From Spongospora subterranea (taxonomy: Eukaryota > Endomyxa > Phytomyxea > Plasmodiophorida > Plasmodiophoridae), in contig OUQQ01000083.1 in the NCBI GenBank assembly GCA_900404475.1, forward strand, positions 1 to 47,289: a stretch of 47,289 bases of DNA, given 5' to 3'. The notes beneath the pieces are model-generated. The model ran no database searches. It saw only the letters and a list, made by a program, of their open reading frames with translations, and was not told the DNA's origin. Position 1 is the first letter of the stretch. Every line of letters starts with the position of its first letter. The position numbers and the translations under genes were made by a program. Below, piece by piece: positions 1 through 10,489 of the stretch.

Positions 1-63
1 GTCAGACCGGATCGTAACACAACGGTAAACGTTCCCCAAGTCAGACCGGATCGTAACACAACG
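1..63. repeat. Short direct repeat, two copies
   Basis: A 24-base unit beginning gtcagaccggatcg occurs at 1-24 and again at 40-63, a period of 39 bases. A weaker third copy (tcaaactggatc) may start near 71. The first copy begins at base 1, so the array may continue outside the window. No gene overlaps it. Confidence 0.85.
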
Positions 64-1119
64 TTACCAAAATCAAACTGGATCTTTAAATTTGATGAGC
101 GGTAAATATCGGTGTTTTTCGTATATAAACGATGTTCGATATATATTACCCTTTCCCAAACAAAATCGATATCTCTTCCGAAATCAGGACTCGTAATATA
201 GGGTGGCCGTAATAATTGGAATTTCGGCAGATTCATGTCATTTCGTTTACAACTGAACATTCGCATCAAGATGAGTGTTGCTAATAAGACCGGGAATATC
301 GGTCGCGGGTTCGCAATGGGATATTCCATTTTTGAAACCAAACATGTATCCAAATGTATATGTCGTCACTGTTTGGTTTGTTCACTTCCGGTAAATAGAG
401 ATATTCGCTTTACTCAATAGCTATTACGCCTATTGCTTCTACAGGATTGCTGATTCAAGTGAGTGGTATCTGCGATTGATTTAACTGTTAGTCAGATGTT
501 GTTGGTATATTTCATATTTTGAGAAGACCATAATTTTTGCGGTTTTGATGCAAATAGTCAGGGTCGCTGGGAATGCTGAAGGAGAACCAATCCAGTAGTT
601 GTTACCATTTCAGTCACAAACGCAAGGCGGAACGTACCAAGTCTGTAAATATGATCGTCGATCAAGTTGGAGAGGGTATGGAAGGATTTGACAGCCCTGA
701 CATACGAGCGTGTGAAAGCGAGGTCCGATGACAAGGATGGCGAAATTATAGCAACAGCCGTGATTTTCTTTACAGCGGGACCTGCCAAAGGTCATGGATT
801 TGGACCAATTCGACCAAACTCAAGCGGTGCTTTGCCAGACCGGCAGGGATCGACAACAAGTTGAGATTGGTTTGCACATTCTATCATAAATGTGATGATA
901 GTCCGTTTTTGAGACTGTTCCCGTTGATGTCGTCATTGGAACGATACTTTGCCATGTCTCTGCGGCGCTTTTCAGGGTTAGGTTGGTGGACACGACTTGA
1001 AATGTACTGTATGCGGTCTAATTGTGTGGGGGATAATTTCGGTATCTGTCGAGCAGAGTCTTCGACAACTGCATATACTCTTGGAGGCTTGACAGGTAAT
1101 AGTTGGAATTGACTAACCA
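64..1119. other. No supportable gene
   Basis: Reading frames here are short and overlap on both strands. None shows a recognisable domain or a convincing splice structure. Since a chromodomain remnant follows, part of this stretch may be worn-out retrotransposon sequence, but I cannot align it to an integrase or reverse transcriptase. Confidence 0.5.
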
Positions 1120-1382
1120 ATGATAATGTGTCGGTCACTTTGATGAACTTTCTGATTAGGTGGCTTAGTTTCACCCAGGAATTTGATACCTGGGAACCAC
1201 TCGATCATTTGTTGGTTGAATGTCCGACTCAGTTAAGACTGTTCTCCAGAAAGCCAGAAAATTTCAAGACATTTTTGAGTTCTTCACATGAAAGGAGGGA
1301 ATTGAGACGGATCAGACCCGTCAGTTGTTTGGAGTTTTCAGTTCTACTGTACCTAATCAGATCTTGTTATCCACCGATCTAA
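1120..1382 (+). pseudogene. Chromodomain remnant, probably from a Ty3/gypsy chromovirus integrase
   Basis: The + frame reads VTLMNFLIRWLSF, then EFDTWEPLDHLL, then a cysteine and a hydrophobic run ending in LRLFS. This is the order of a chromodomain's second and third strands and C-terminal helix: an (L/V)(V/I)(R/K)W core followed by a TWEP-type motif. In chromoviral Ty3/gypsy elements such a domain ends the integrase and targets insertion to modified chromatin. No integrase core, protease or RNase H is readable in frame upstream, so I call it a remnant. It could instead be the end of a decayed host chromodomain protein; the gypsy RT debris at 25-26 kb makes the transposon origin more likely. 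Confidence 0.45.
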
Positions 1383-1500
1383 TCCTGTGTGTGTGTTGGC
1401 AACCCGATGTGCCGGTTCCGCAGCCTAAACTGTGTTGGCGTCTCAGGAATTACGAGCCTGGACTCGGGCTGCCAACACACACACACGACTAGATCGGTGG
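1371..1500. repeat. Inverted repeat with 37-base arms (hairpin or MITE-like)
   Basis: The left arm, 1371-1407, starts ccaccgatcta and contains a (gt)n run. The right arm, 1464-1500, is its reverse complement with three mismatches in 37. A 56-base spacer separates them. Single-stranded DNA or RNA from here would fold into a long hairpin. No target-site duplication is obvious next to the arms. Confidence 0.85.
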
Positions 1501-1689
1501 AAATTGTGTCAAACCTTGCTACGTCTGTCAACAGCATGCCTTGGGAATGGTCTGATTCGCACCTTCTTATTTGCAAACGTGATCGATTTGGGGTCATCTC
1601 TTCTTACTTTAATTACCATGTTGGATTTCCCGAATCCTTGTCAATTTTGAAATCCGGCCTGATGGCTATCCTTCATCACTGGTAGATCT

Positions 1690-2479
1690 GTCTAATGCCT
1701 CAAACATCTCGGTCGTACTTGTGATATCTTCCCGCGCCGGCTGATCAAACTCTGCAATATTCCCGCCGTTAACGTCGTGTTTCTGAGATCCGAATTGTAT
1801 GATTGTGTTGTTGCCGAGTTGGCGGAGGCTCTGGTTTCTTATCCAGCTTGGAGAGACGGCGCCACTTGCGATATGGTCACGTGTGACGGCGCTTTGATTA
1901 AACCCGGTACCAAGTTCGAAGACTTTCCTCTCAACTGATCCAGTTCCAAGTCGAAGAAGCAACTGTGGTTGATTCGCGACGACCAATCCGACAGCGATGT
2001 TGTTTGCCGACGTTGGATTTAACGAGGTCCAATGCTGGTGTCAATGAAATACCAAACTTCGATCTGGGCCGCAGTGTTGCAAGAGATTCGTTCCTCTGAT
2101 GTTCCACCAGTTCGAACAGGCAGGTTGTCAACAGCGGGCGGTATCTTTGGTGATCTTCATGGCCGATCGTTCCAAGAGATGTATGATGCAGCGAAAGATG
2201 ATGCCGGCACCGCTGGCATGGCCGTGCCGATTTTACACGTGTTCGGAAGAGGCAAATGGACACAGCGACTGCTACATTGCACGGAATGGTCGATTCCCAA
2301 TATGGAGGAGGCTGTCGAAGTTGGTGCATTCAAAGCTTTGTACGAGGACTCCCTGTTTCGACTTTGGTGAAGACGACGTCGTCTTTAAAAAGGTGCGGCT
2401 GCGCAAACACGATAAGCTGCAGATTCACACAAGAAATGTGCAGCAGTTGGCGTTCTGTGCCCACGCTTCTGGCATCTGT
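1690..2479 (+). other. Possible upstream exons of the alpha-kinase-like gene, frame unresolved
   Basis: Several + frames are open, for example 2032-2370 and 2099-2518, but no single one is convincing and the frames overlap. One stretch near 1770-1935 reads DGALIKPGTKFEDF, loosely like a beta-sandwich strand. Because the alpha-kinase-like segment directly downstream is read on this strand, these may be its N-terminal exons, split by introns or frameshifts. I do not recognise a domain here. Confidence 0.25.
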
Positions 2480-2914
2480 TTTCAAAAAAGCTATCAACGA
2501 CACAAAATATCATGTTAGATTTTCAGATTCAGTGGTACTGTCAGACGCGATTGATCTGCCCATTCATGGCGGCAATTCCCAGCTCTGTCGCTTGGTCAAA
2601 TCAACGATTTTTTGGCAAATCGAGCGCCAAATTCGATACAAGTTCATTAAGTTGGTAAGCAATCAGGGCGCCATTGCTGCCATTACACCAAAGACGAATC
2701 AGCGTGAAAACCCGATCGCATAATCCCGACCGCGTTCGCTGATTTTACCTACGTGCACTCCAACCGCTGCCTAATGGCTCTTGATCTGCAAGGTGCCGGC
2801 GGGCATTTCACTGATTCTGAAATCGTGACTGTGTCCGTTGATGATAACTTGTTTGGCATGGGACATGTTGACAGGAATTCAATTGTGGCATTGTTTGAAG
2901 AGCTCGAATTGTAA
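2480..2914 (+). pseudogene. Alpha-kinase (MHCK/eEF2K type) catalytic domain fragment, frameshifted
   Basis: Alpha-kinases are atypical protein kinases that phosphorylate serine or threonine, often within helices. The last ~65 residues (about 2716-2914) show the C-lobe order: an AFADFTYVHS strand, then MALDLQGAGGHFTDSEI (family pattern DLQG...LTDP.I), then FGMGHVDRNSIVALF (family pattern fG.gn.G..gi..F). The preceding frame (about 2482-2690) ends with FIKLVSNQGAIAA, the place of the conserved F.K..NN.G. The two parts lie in different frames and a stop (2721-2723) lies between them, with no GT-AG pair that clearly joins them. The N-lobe with its lysine and glycine-rich region is not readable. 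It may be a pseudogene or a real gene with an indel in the assembly. Confidence 0.55.
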
Positions 2915-3373
2915 CCTGCTGTGCGCGTTGCTTAACATCATTAACATCCGATATGAATTGGAAATGGAATCAGATCATACCAATAATAATCCAGTTGTAG
3001 AATCGGTCACGATAGACGAGGACGAAATGGAAGAGCACGATATGCACGCAAGAGCAAGAGGCGTCTGATGGCGATCCGATCGCCATTATCTGCAAAGCCA
3101 CGGCGAATCGTCGTTCAAAACGCCAGGCCGAATCAATTTCATACGCCACTCGTATCGCATGAAATCGGTCATGCGCGACGGTCATACGCGACAACGACAT
3201 TGCCAATCGAATGTCATCTCGTTTTCGCCATGTCGATTAGCATTTTCGTTTTGCTTCCAACACATGCAACCACTTGCTCGAGTTTAGTTGAGTCGGTGCT
3301 GTGGGCATAGAGTTCACCATACGACAGTTGATACATATCAGACCGATCTTTTCGCTGATCAACGCTGTTCAGC
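2915..3373. other. No supportable gene
   Basis: This is the space between the alpha-kinase fragment and the end of the minus-strand integrase remnant. Only short overlapping frames are present, including an acidic one near 2960-3068 that has no recognisable domain. Confidence 0.5.
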
Positions 3374-4730
3374 CTAATAAGCGCCTCTCGAATCTCTCGT
3401 AGGTAGAGATATGCAGTCAACATGTTTTTCTGAGTGACAGGGAGCAGTTGCCGCAATTCTACAGCAGCTAAAAACGGGACGGTCCATCTTGACAACGAAT
3501 AAGTCGTCGAATTTAGCGTCAGATCCCGGGAACGCAGCGCGACAAAACTGCATAAGCAATGGTGGGATGACATTGCCCGATTGAACAGCGCCGTGCAGTT
3601 CTGGATACGCATACAGAAAGTCGGGGGCACCTCCTGTATTCATACTGCTCTTTCGCATCTTATGTGCATTCCACTCCTCAAATATCTTGTCAAGGTTTTC
3701 TTCAAGAAAATTACCGACCACGAAAATGGCGCAACGGTATTCGTAATCGTCGTCGACGTTGTAGTTTCCGTTGTGCTCCAATTCTTTTACATTTCGATCC
3801 AGAACTGAATACCCAGTGAGTACATCTGGTTCCACCAACATTCAATTCTCTGGTTGGCAACTGAGCGGCCGAAGATATGAGCGCTCTGCCCATAAAAATG
3901 GCACAGAATGGCAGCAATGATTGTGTTCTCCGCGCCGCGATCTGTTCGCTGACGGGCTGGCATGCCCCAAACACTTTCAACCGCAGAAAGGTAGTAGTAC
4001 GCGAGGATATGCTCTGGCAGGCGATTCGAGGATGCCATTCTCAACCACATCAGTGTACGAGACCATCCATCGATTGCATCATGTATCTCGAATCCGCACT
4101 GTCGCAATATCGTTCTGGTCGATGTGCCACAACGCATTAGGACCCGCGACCTCACATTCCCAACGCATTAAACGCCTTTTCCGACGAGATGCGGTTGCAT
4201 CGAGATCGAGATCGGGTTTGGCCTCATTGACCGCATCACGTGTCCCGTTCATATTGTACGTCTCGCGCAACCTCAACGTCATTGTTCGGCAACCCATCGA
4301 ACGACCGTCACCCTGAGATTCCAGATCGACCATTGATTCGACCCACGTTTGCGGCACGTTCTCCCGGGCGCTGATCCCCTTTTCCTACAATTGAACGACG
4401 TCATCAAATATTTTCTATCGCAAACCTTCCTAATCAATTATCATGATAAATTCAAGCTGTAGAAAAGTGCAAAACTTGCTCGTACGTCTCGCCACGACGA
4501 ATCATTCGTTCACCGTCAGCCTACCATTTATTGGAACGCTACTGCGCTGTCAGAGCAATACATCGAATTAGGCCGTGCCGTTTGATCCATCTCTGCACGG
4601 TTCGAACACAGGCATTGATCTGACGATGCTCGCGAAGCCGTCGAACTATTTCGTCGCTGGATTCACCGGTATCTAGCCGCTGCTGCAAAAACTCGACAAC
4701 GTCATTGGCGCAATCAATGCGATTAACCAT
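3374..4730 (-). pseudogene. Integrase-core (DDE, RNase H fold) transposase remnant
   Basis: On the minus strand one protein can be followed across broken frames. A helix-turn-helix region (4730-4539: EIVRRLREHR, VRTVQRWIKRHGL) leads to a linker with RLRETYNMNGTRDAV. Then comes the core: GPNALWHIDQND (first Asp), CGFEIHDAIDGWSR, RQRTDRGAEN (second Asp), GRSVANQRIECWW (Glu), and a tail with IFEEWNAHKMR and GGAPDFLYAYPELHG. The GPN.LWHIDG motif marks a family of integrase-like proteins common in animal and fungal genomes, descended from DNA transposons or retroelements. All three acidic residues survive. At least two frameshifts interrupt the core, near 4100 and near 3790, with no splice sites to explain them, so it is almost surely inactive. 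Confidence 0.75.
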
Positions 4731-5050
4731 TACGGGCTGCTGAGTACGAACGTGTTCAGGGGGAGAGACGATAAATTTTATTGTCAGTTGGCAACTAGGT
4801 CGAAAAACAGCAAATATATTTCAAATGTCGCGGAGTTGCGGAACGGGAAGAAAAGTCACGTCAACTGACTCGGAGTTGCGGCTTTCGTCTTCCGGACAAC
4901 ACCTCGCAGTTGTAGAACGCGTTGACAGTTGACTCAGTTGACACAAGCTCAGTCCACGTCATTCAGCAAATTGAATTGTTTGCGTCACGCGGTTTAGGGT
5001 TTCGCGAATCCGAATCGCATTCGTCGAGTCATTCGTTTTATATTCTGGTC
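4731..5050. promoter_or_regulatory. Upstream region of the P450 gene
   Basis: This is the gap between the integrase remnant and the P450 start. A short motif, 'cggagttgcgg', appears near 4829 and again near 4870, with related 'cgcagttg' and 'gttgacagttgac' nearby. That repetition could be regulatory, but no TATA box or other core-promoter signal is clear. Confidence 0.3.
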
Positions 5051-6879
5051 ATGGCGTTCTTTATCCCTATCTTTGTTCCCGCATGCACTTCCTTTCTCTT
5101 TGCGGTTGGGTATTGGGCTCTAGTCTCCGAGCCAAACTCCTTTCTCAAATATATGACCGAGCTGTCAAAAATTGACCCGATCAACGCAAAGATTATTGTC
5201 CCGGAGCGGTTCATCCCATATTATGGCGACACACAACTCCTTCAGAAGGACATCGACGCCGGCCGCCCCTTGACCTTTGTTGAGGACCCGATGCGAGCCG
5301 GCGCCAAGCTGAGCCTGTTCTTTTTCGGGTCCCGTCCCCGGGTGTTCTTGCACGATGGCAAGCTGGCCGCCAAGCTGCTGGGGAAAGATATGCAAGACCA
5401 TGTCGGCATGGACCCTTTCCGTTCGTCGCGGTTTTCGGTCATGTTTCCCTTGGCGCTGATCGCTTCGGTTGGCGACAATTGGAATCGCTTGAAGGTGATG
5501 TTCGAACCAGTATTCAAAGATCAGCTACTAAAAACTCAATACGCTGTAACCATTGCTACGCTGGCCAAGGAAGAGTTCAACAAGTATGAAGGTCTGCCAG
5601 CTTTGTCTGATGACGACCAAAATTTGGGCGACTCCGTCGATATCGTCCAGTTGTTCAAAAGCCTGGCTGCGCGCATAATCGGCGGTTGTGCTTTTGGTGA
5701 CAGCTTTCATGAACAAAGCAGGTCGAATGAAGTTGCCAAATCCTTTACGGGCATGTTCAAAGCAGCTGCCAAGTTCATGAACTCCGTTGTGAACCAGCTG
5801 CCAGGATGCAACGGCCTTCTGACCCCGGCGCGCTCGAAAGCTCTATGCGCTGCTGATAAATGCCGCATGATCGTCAAAGAGCTGATCGACAAACGCAGAA
5901 ACGAAAAACCGACGAGTTCGATACCAGGTATTTGCGTCATTATCCTCGTGCGAAACTTTTTCACAATTTGCTACAGATTTCGCGAGAAACGCCATCGACA
6001 TGGAACAAAAGAACGAGGTTAGCAATGCGGAGGTGCTCGACAATGCCTCGCTGCTGGTAGTGGCCGGACACGAGACGACGGCGTACACGATGGCTTGGAT
6101 CGCGGCTATCTTCGCCAAATACCCGGAAATATATCAAAAGTGTAAGGAAGAGGTTAGGAATGAATTTACGGGGGAAATCGACTTCAAGGAAGAGAGTGAT
6201 GTCGCTAAACTACTACAATTGAATTACCTTAGAGCCACCGTCATTGAAGCGTTGCGCCTATTTCCGCCCATCCCTTTCATCGAGCGTCTCATAACAGTGA
6301 GTCGTGATCGCTTTCGTTTTTGTGCAGTCTGTTCTTGCAAACCATATTTTTTTCTTTGTATTGATTTCTCCCCATTGTTCGTTCAAAGCCGAAGTGATTT
6401 TTCCTGTATCGCCTGATCAAGTATTCGAAAATGTTTTCAACTCTGGTGGCAGAGCCGTTTCCACTTTGTTGTCAATTCATATCCGCATCCAGTATCGTTC
6501 GTTGACATTGGCACCTCAGAAAGAATTTGAAATCTCGGACAAGGTCAAACTTCGTGCTGGCATTGGCCTGACCGTCAACGTTTTCGGTATTCATCGTGAC
6601 GAACGCAACTGGCCGAATCCGGAGATACCCATACCGGAACGACACATACAAAACAACAAGTTTGCGACTCCCCCGATGTGGAAGTTTCTGCCGTTCAGCA
6701 TCGGCCAACGCCAGTGCCCTGGCCAGCGCTTTGCACGTCAGGAGCTTCTTCAGGTGATGACAGTATTTCTGCGCGACTACGACGTTGTCTTCGACGCCGA
6801 CCAGGATTTCGCGATGACCCTCGGTTTGACGATCTCGCCCATATGCGTCAAGGGCCGCTTCCGACAAAAATCGTCATAA
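5051..6879 (+). CDS. Cytochrome P450 monooxygenase
   Basis: Heme-thiolate monooxygenase that inserts one oxygen atom from O2 into a lipophilic substrate; the substrate cannot be read from sequence. Exons 5051-5927, 5977-6296 and 6493-6879 join in phase to 527 residues, a usual P450 length. The first ~25 residues (MAFFIPIFVPACTSFLFAV...) form a membrane anchor, so it should sit on the ER. The I-helix oxygen-binding motif AGHETT is at 322-327. The K-helix ExxR is Glu383-Arg386 within EALRLFPP. The heme loop FLPFSIGQRQCPG has its cysteine ligand at about 474. I chose the ATG at 5051 because it starts the hydrophobic anchor; an in-frame upstream extension lacks an ATG context. All key residues are intact. 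It needs a P450 reductase encoded elsewhere. Family and subfamily cannot be assigned by eye. Confidence 0.93.
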
Positions 6880-7284
6880 TTTGTGCCAGGATTCCTCACT
6901 GTCAAAGTTGAAGTCCAGTTTTGTACATACAACTCAGGCTCACTCCCTTTTGTGATGCTAACCGAATCTGTTTTACGAGCTAAAACTTGTCTTTCATTTT
7001 TTGTGGATTTCTATCAAGATAGCGGTCTAATGTTCTTGAATCAATCTCGCACAAGCGTCTGCAGAAGTAAGGTTTGAAACCGTAGTTCAGACAGGTGCGG
7101 CTTGCCATTTTCGAGATATCGTGAAGCAATGCGTAAATACAGTGATCGTGATGCAGACCTAACTTGTCTCTTTGAGCTAATGAAAAAGCTATCTTATAGC
7201 AAAGTGTAGTGCTGCGCTGATCGATTTCTTGGGCGATATTCGGAGAATCAATCAAATCCGCTACCTCCCTCCTTGTCCAGATAT
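6880..7284. other. P450 3' flank, no gene seen
   Basis: Only short overlapping frames occur here, with no domain. The 3' untranslated region of the P450 probably lies at the start of this stretch. Confidence 0.4.
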
Positions 7285-7560
7285 ATGGCTGACAAGTCTG
7301 AAGGCCAGGAACCTCTAGATTGGATATATGAGGACCGACAGGTTTGTCAAACGGTCAGCAATGAACCTGTTAAGAAACTTACAGCTCGCTCAAGAACAGT
7401 CCTGGGTTCGGGAACGAGCCAATTACAACCTTTCAACAGAGTGAATAAACTGGAATGTAGGCAGTCTGACAACCATGGATCAGATGCCCAACATGATGGT
7501 GATCGTTCAAGGGATCATTTCCGTCATTGTTGCGCCATTGACACGCCTGTAGTGTGACAA
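7285..7560 (+). CDS. Possible small gene, unrecognised
   Basis: An ATG at 7285 opens MADKSEGQEPLDWIYEDRQ, followed by a GT at 7342. An AG at 7384 allows in-phase continuation with LAQEQSWVRERANYNLSTE. After that two readings are possible up to about 7560. One is hydrophilic; the other contains MDQMPNMMVIVQGIISVIV, which would be a membrane helix and make a small tail-anchored protein. I know no family that matches. The short length and undecided 3' end keep confidence low. Confidence 0.3.
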
Positions 7561-8759
7561 CCTCCAAGGGTGATCGGCTGTGTGATATTAGACTCATTTG
7601 ATTACAACGGCGACGAAAACATGATCGTTGGACACTACAGTTTCCCAGCAGAACATGAACTTCATCGACACGACGTCGTGTGCAAGGTGGAAGACGTCCT
7701 CCGGTCCAAGCAGCTCGTGAATATTCCTCCGCCAAATATCAGACAAAGGAACGACATGTTCTTGCCCAATAGAGCTGTGGTGAAAGACCATAACGGGAAT
7801 TATTGACCAGACGATTGCGTTCATCGCCATTCTTTCCTGTCGTAACGCCGCTATCGGCGGCTCTACCGATGTTCTCGAAACCGATGAATCTCGCTTATCG
7901 CCTAACTTTCAACGTCAAATGAATGAATCAGTTGAACTAGCTTTCCATCAGATTGATAAAGGGAAATTGGTAGTTCCTAGACATTGAGTATAATTGTGTA
8001 GTTTCATGACCCAGTGAACTGTCCTCCCGTTAATCATAATCGCTGCCACGCTCAGCGAGATTGGGGATTGCGCTATAGTCGTCGACACGTTTTGCAACAA
8101 TGATTATACCGTGTCTTCGAGTCATGATGAGGGTTCAAAATGGTCATTCCCACATTTGTATTGGGGTACCCGACAGCATTGTCTGGATCGGGGTCAGCAG
8201 TTTATTGCGAAATTGGTGAATTAACCTGTTGAACCCTGTTATCAATTAGTTGAACTCCCTCTTGCCAACCAGAATTCGATGGTCAGACTGATCGAGTCAA
8301 TCAGATCGTTAAGCATTACCTTCGTTGGTTAATATGGAACAATTTAGTCCCCTAAGAGCTATCTTGAGTCGAGTTCCACATCAACGCATCCGTCTATTAA
8401 ATAAGCCCTCTCTTTTCCAATAATTTCTGGTTTCGATACACTTTTGGACTGCTGAATCCGCTTATCCTTTCCTTGCACAGATGCTTTGTGCTGTGGCTCT
8501 ATTATTGTGTTAGGTGCAACATCAAGAACAAATATTTTTTTGGTCTATACATTGTGATTTTCGCCTAATCACTTGTTGGCATTTTCAAAAACTTCCGAAT
8601 TTCAGTGTCACATCAAATTCGAGCATCACAAGTCTCACGTGTGTTCGAAACTGGCGGCCAACTTAAATGACCATCAACATGTCCCGTCATCCGATCGACA
8701 AATTCACAACTTGAATCACGCTCTCACATCACTGATTTTCATCAAAACGACAAGTCACA
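7561..8759. other. No supportable gene
   Basis: Around 7570-7830 frames are open on both strands (+ 7570-7806 and - 7830-7594), so neither can be preferred. From 7830 to about 8570 the sequence is stop-rich in all frames. I see no domain, repeat or RNA gene. Confidence 0.4.
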
Positions 8760-10140
8760 AATCAAAATCTTCCAGGATCTGCAACAACAGATGCACAGAG
8801 TTTGGCGCGTGCCGTTGTGCTACAGAATGGGTCAAGCAATAGATATCGATACCCGTTTAGAACGGGGGCGCGTTGTAGATTCAGTAGATGACATCACGAT
8901 GTCAGAACAGGGCCGGCATCAATCAACAACGCGGCGGCGAGCAGGTCGCTGAGCTACACAAGTCGTTGCTATTCATGCTGGCCCAATGGCGCAAAGACAG
9001 GGCATCATTAGCACCCGTCTCGGATGATGTACACCACGATAAGCTTCAATCAGGCGTAGACCCTCTTGTAAGTGCGAAAATCATCAACGAACGTCCTTGT
9101 TCCTAAAGCAGTATGCTCTTGTTGTTGAAAAATTGTTTTGTCGGACATGACAGACCTATATCAAATGGTAAAAATCATTTTACTCATTTGGCTGTCCGGT
9201 TACACAATTATCTTGCCGGTAAAGGGTCAAAACCTCTTATTTCGCTGGTTATTTGGCGTTGGCCTAGAAGAGATCAGTCCTAGTTGTCGCTCAAAACTGA
9301 TAAGAATTGTGCTTTTAGAAGTCGCATTTAGGTCATTTAGAAGATGGCTTACAGGAGATGAAGATTTGGGATTCGATTCTAATTGAGCTAGCGACTCGTC
9401 CGGATTTATGCGGTGGATCTCGACCCACTAGCACACTGCTCGCCGTCTTCCGCGACCATCTACAGACGTTCGTAACCGCCATTAATACTGTGCTTGTTGA
9501 TGTGCGAAAACGAATGGCCTTTGATTGGACGGTAATTATCCACTATCATTTTTTCAAAGGTTGTTGAATATTCACGTAAATGATCTCATTCTGAGTAATC
9601 GTCGATACCATCCATCGAGTGGGTTAATTCACTTATTTTGTTTCCCGTCTAATTCGTTTTGTCAAATCTAAATATCAAGACATTGTTTCGGCGTTTACTT
9701 TGCCATGATCTCCGTCTAAGAGTTGATTTCATTAGTCTTACAGATATTGAATAATTTGAATAGTGTACGATGATTTCATAAAGAGTTGAAATGCATCTTA
9801 GATTGACTCTTTGAGTCGTAAACACACCACATTGAAGCAGGAGACTGCAATCTCTCTGGAACGGCTCAAGTACGAGGTGCAACGAGAGGAACAGAAGGCG
9901 GATCGCTGGGAATCGTATGTAAAGCAGGTGCGGGATAAAATGGAGGTTCGCATAGTGGAAACCAGTGAACCTGCTGTTTCTGATGAACAATGCGTAGCGA
10001 TCCATTGAGGAGATCACGTTCGGAGATGCGAAAGCAGCAATAGTCCCTGACGAACTCATGAATAATGCGTCATTTAGAGAATCGAAACAAGCGTTTTTCA
10101 AGAAGGTAGAAACTCGCGACCTTGGCCATTCAGTGGATTG
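8760..10140 (+). CDS. Exons of an unrecognised gene, partly coiled coil
   Basis: Three exon-like stretches are supported by splice sites. At 8906-9067 the frame contains GGEQVAELHKSLLFMLAQW and ends at a gtaagt donor. About 9361-9531 contains FRDHLQTFVTAINTVLVDVR and ends at a gtaatt donor. About 9816-10010 contains a strongly charged coiled-coil segment (ISLERLKYEVQREEQ, DRWESYVKQVRDKME), followed in another frame by EEITFGDAKAAIV up to about 10140. The change of frame near 10000 means a small intron or an indel. I recognise no family. It may be the 5' part of the gene that continues at 10490, since strand and spacing agree, but this is not proven. Confidence 0.4.
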
Positions 10141-10489
10141 AGACGATGTCCATTAGAGCGAGGACGTTACATCGTTGAGTCATTTATCCACAAACATGAT
10201 GACTAGCGAAGGGGAGAATGTAACAGTAATACCCTTAGAGAATGGATCGCAAGTCGTCACCACCTGTACATCGGGATCGGTAACATAACAGATCACCTTT
10301 TGACTCATCCGAACTGTCAGACGATTCCATTATTGTTGAACGTTACCACTGCGTTGGGCGGAATGGATGAGAAGATATAACGTGCTGAGTAACATCAGTG
10401 GTGTCACAAAAACACGTATCGAAACATATACGGCCGTTGACCTACTGAGTGTGCAGACTTGCTGACGGTCCTCGTTTCCGTTTGTGCAG

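Noticed and set aside
884..1174. Minus-strand frame of 96 residues
   Set aside because: It is antisense to the chromodomain-like frame, which has the better domain pattern.
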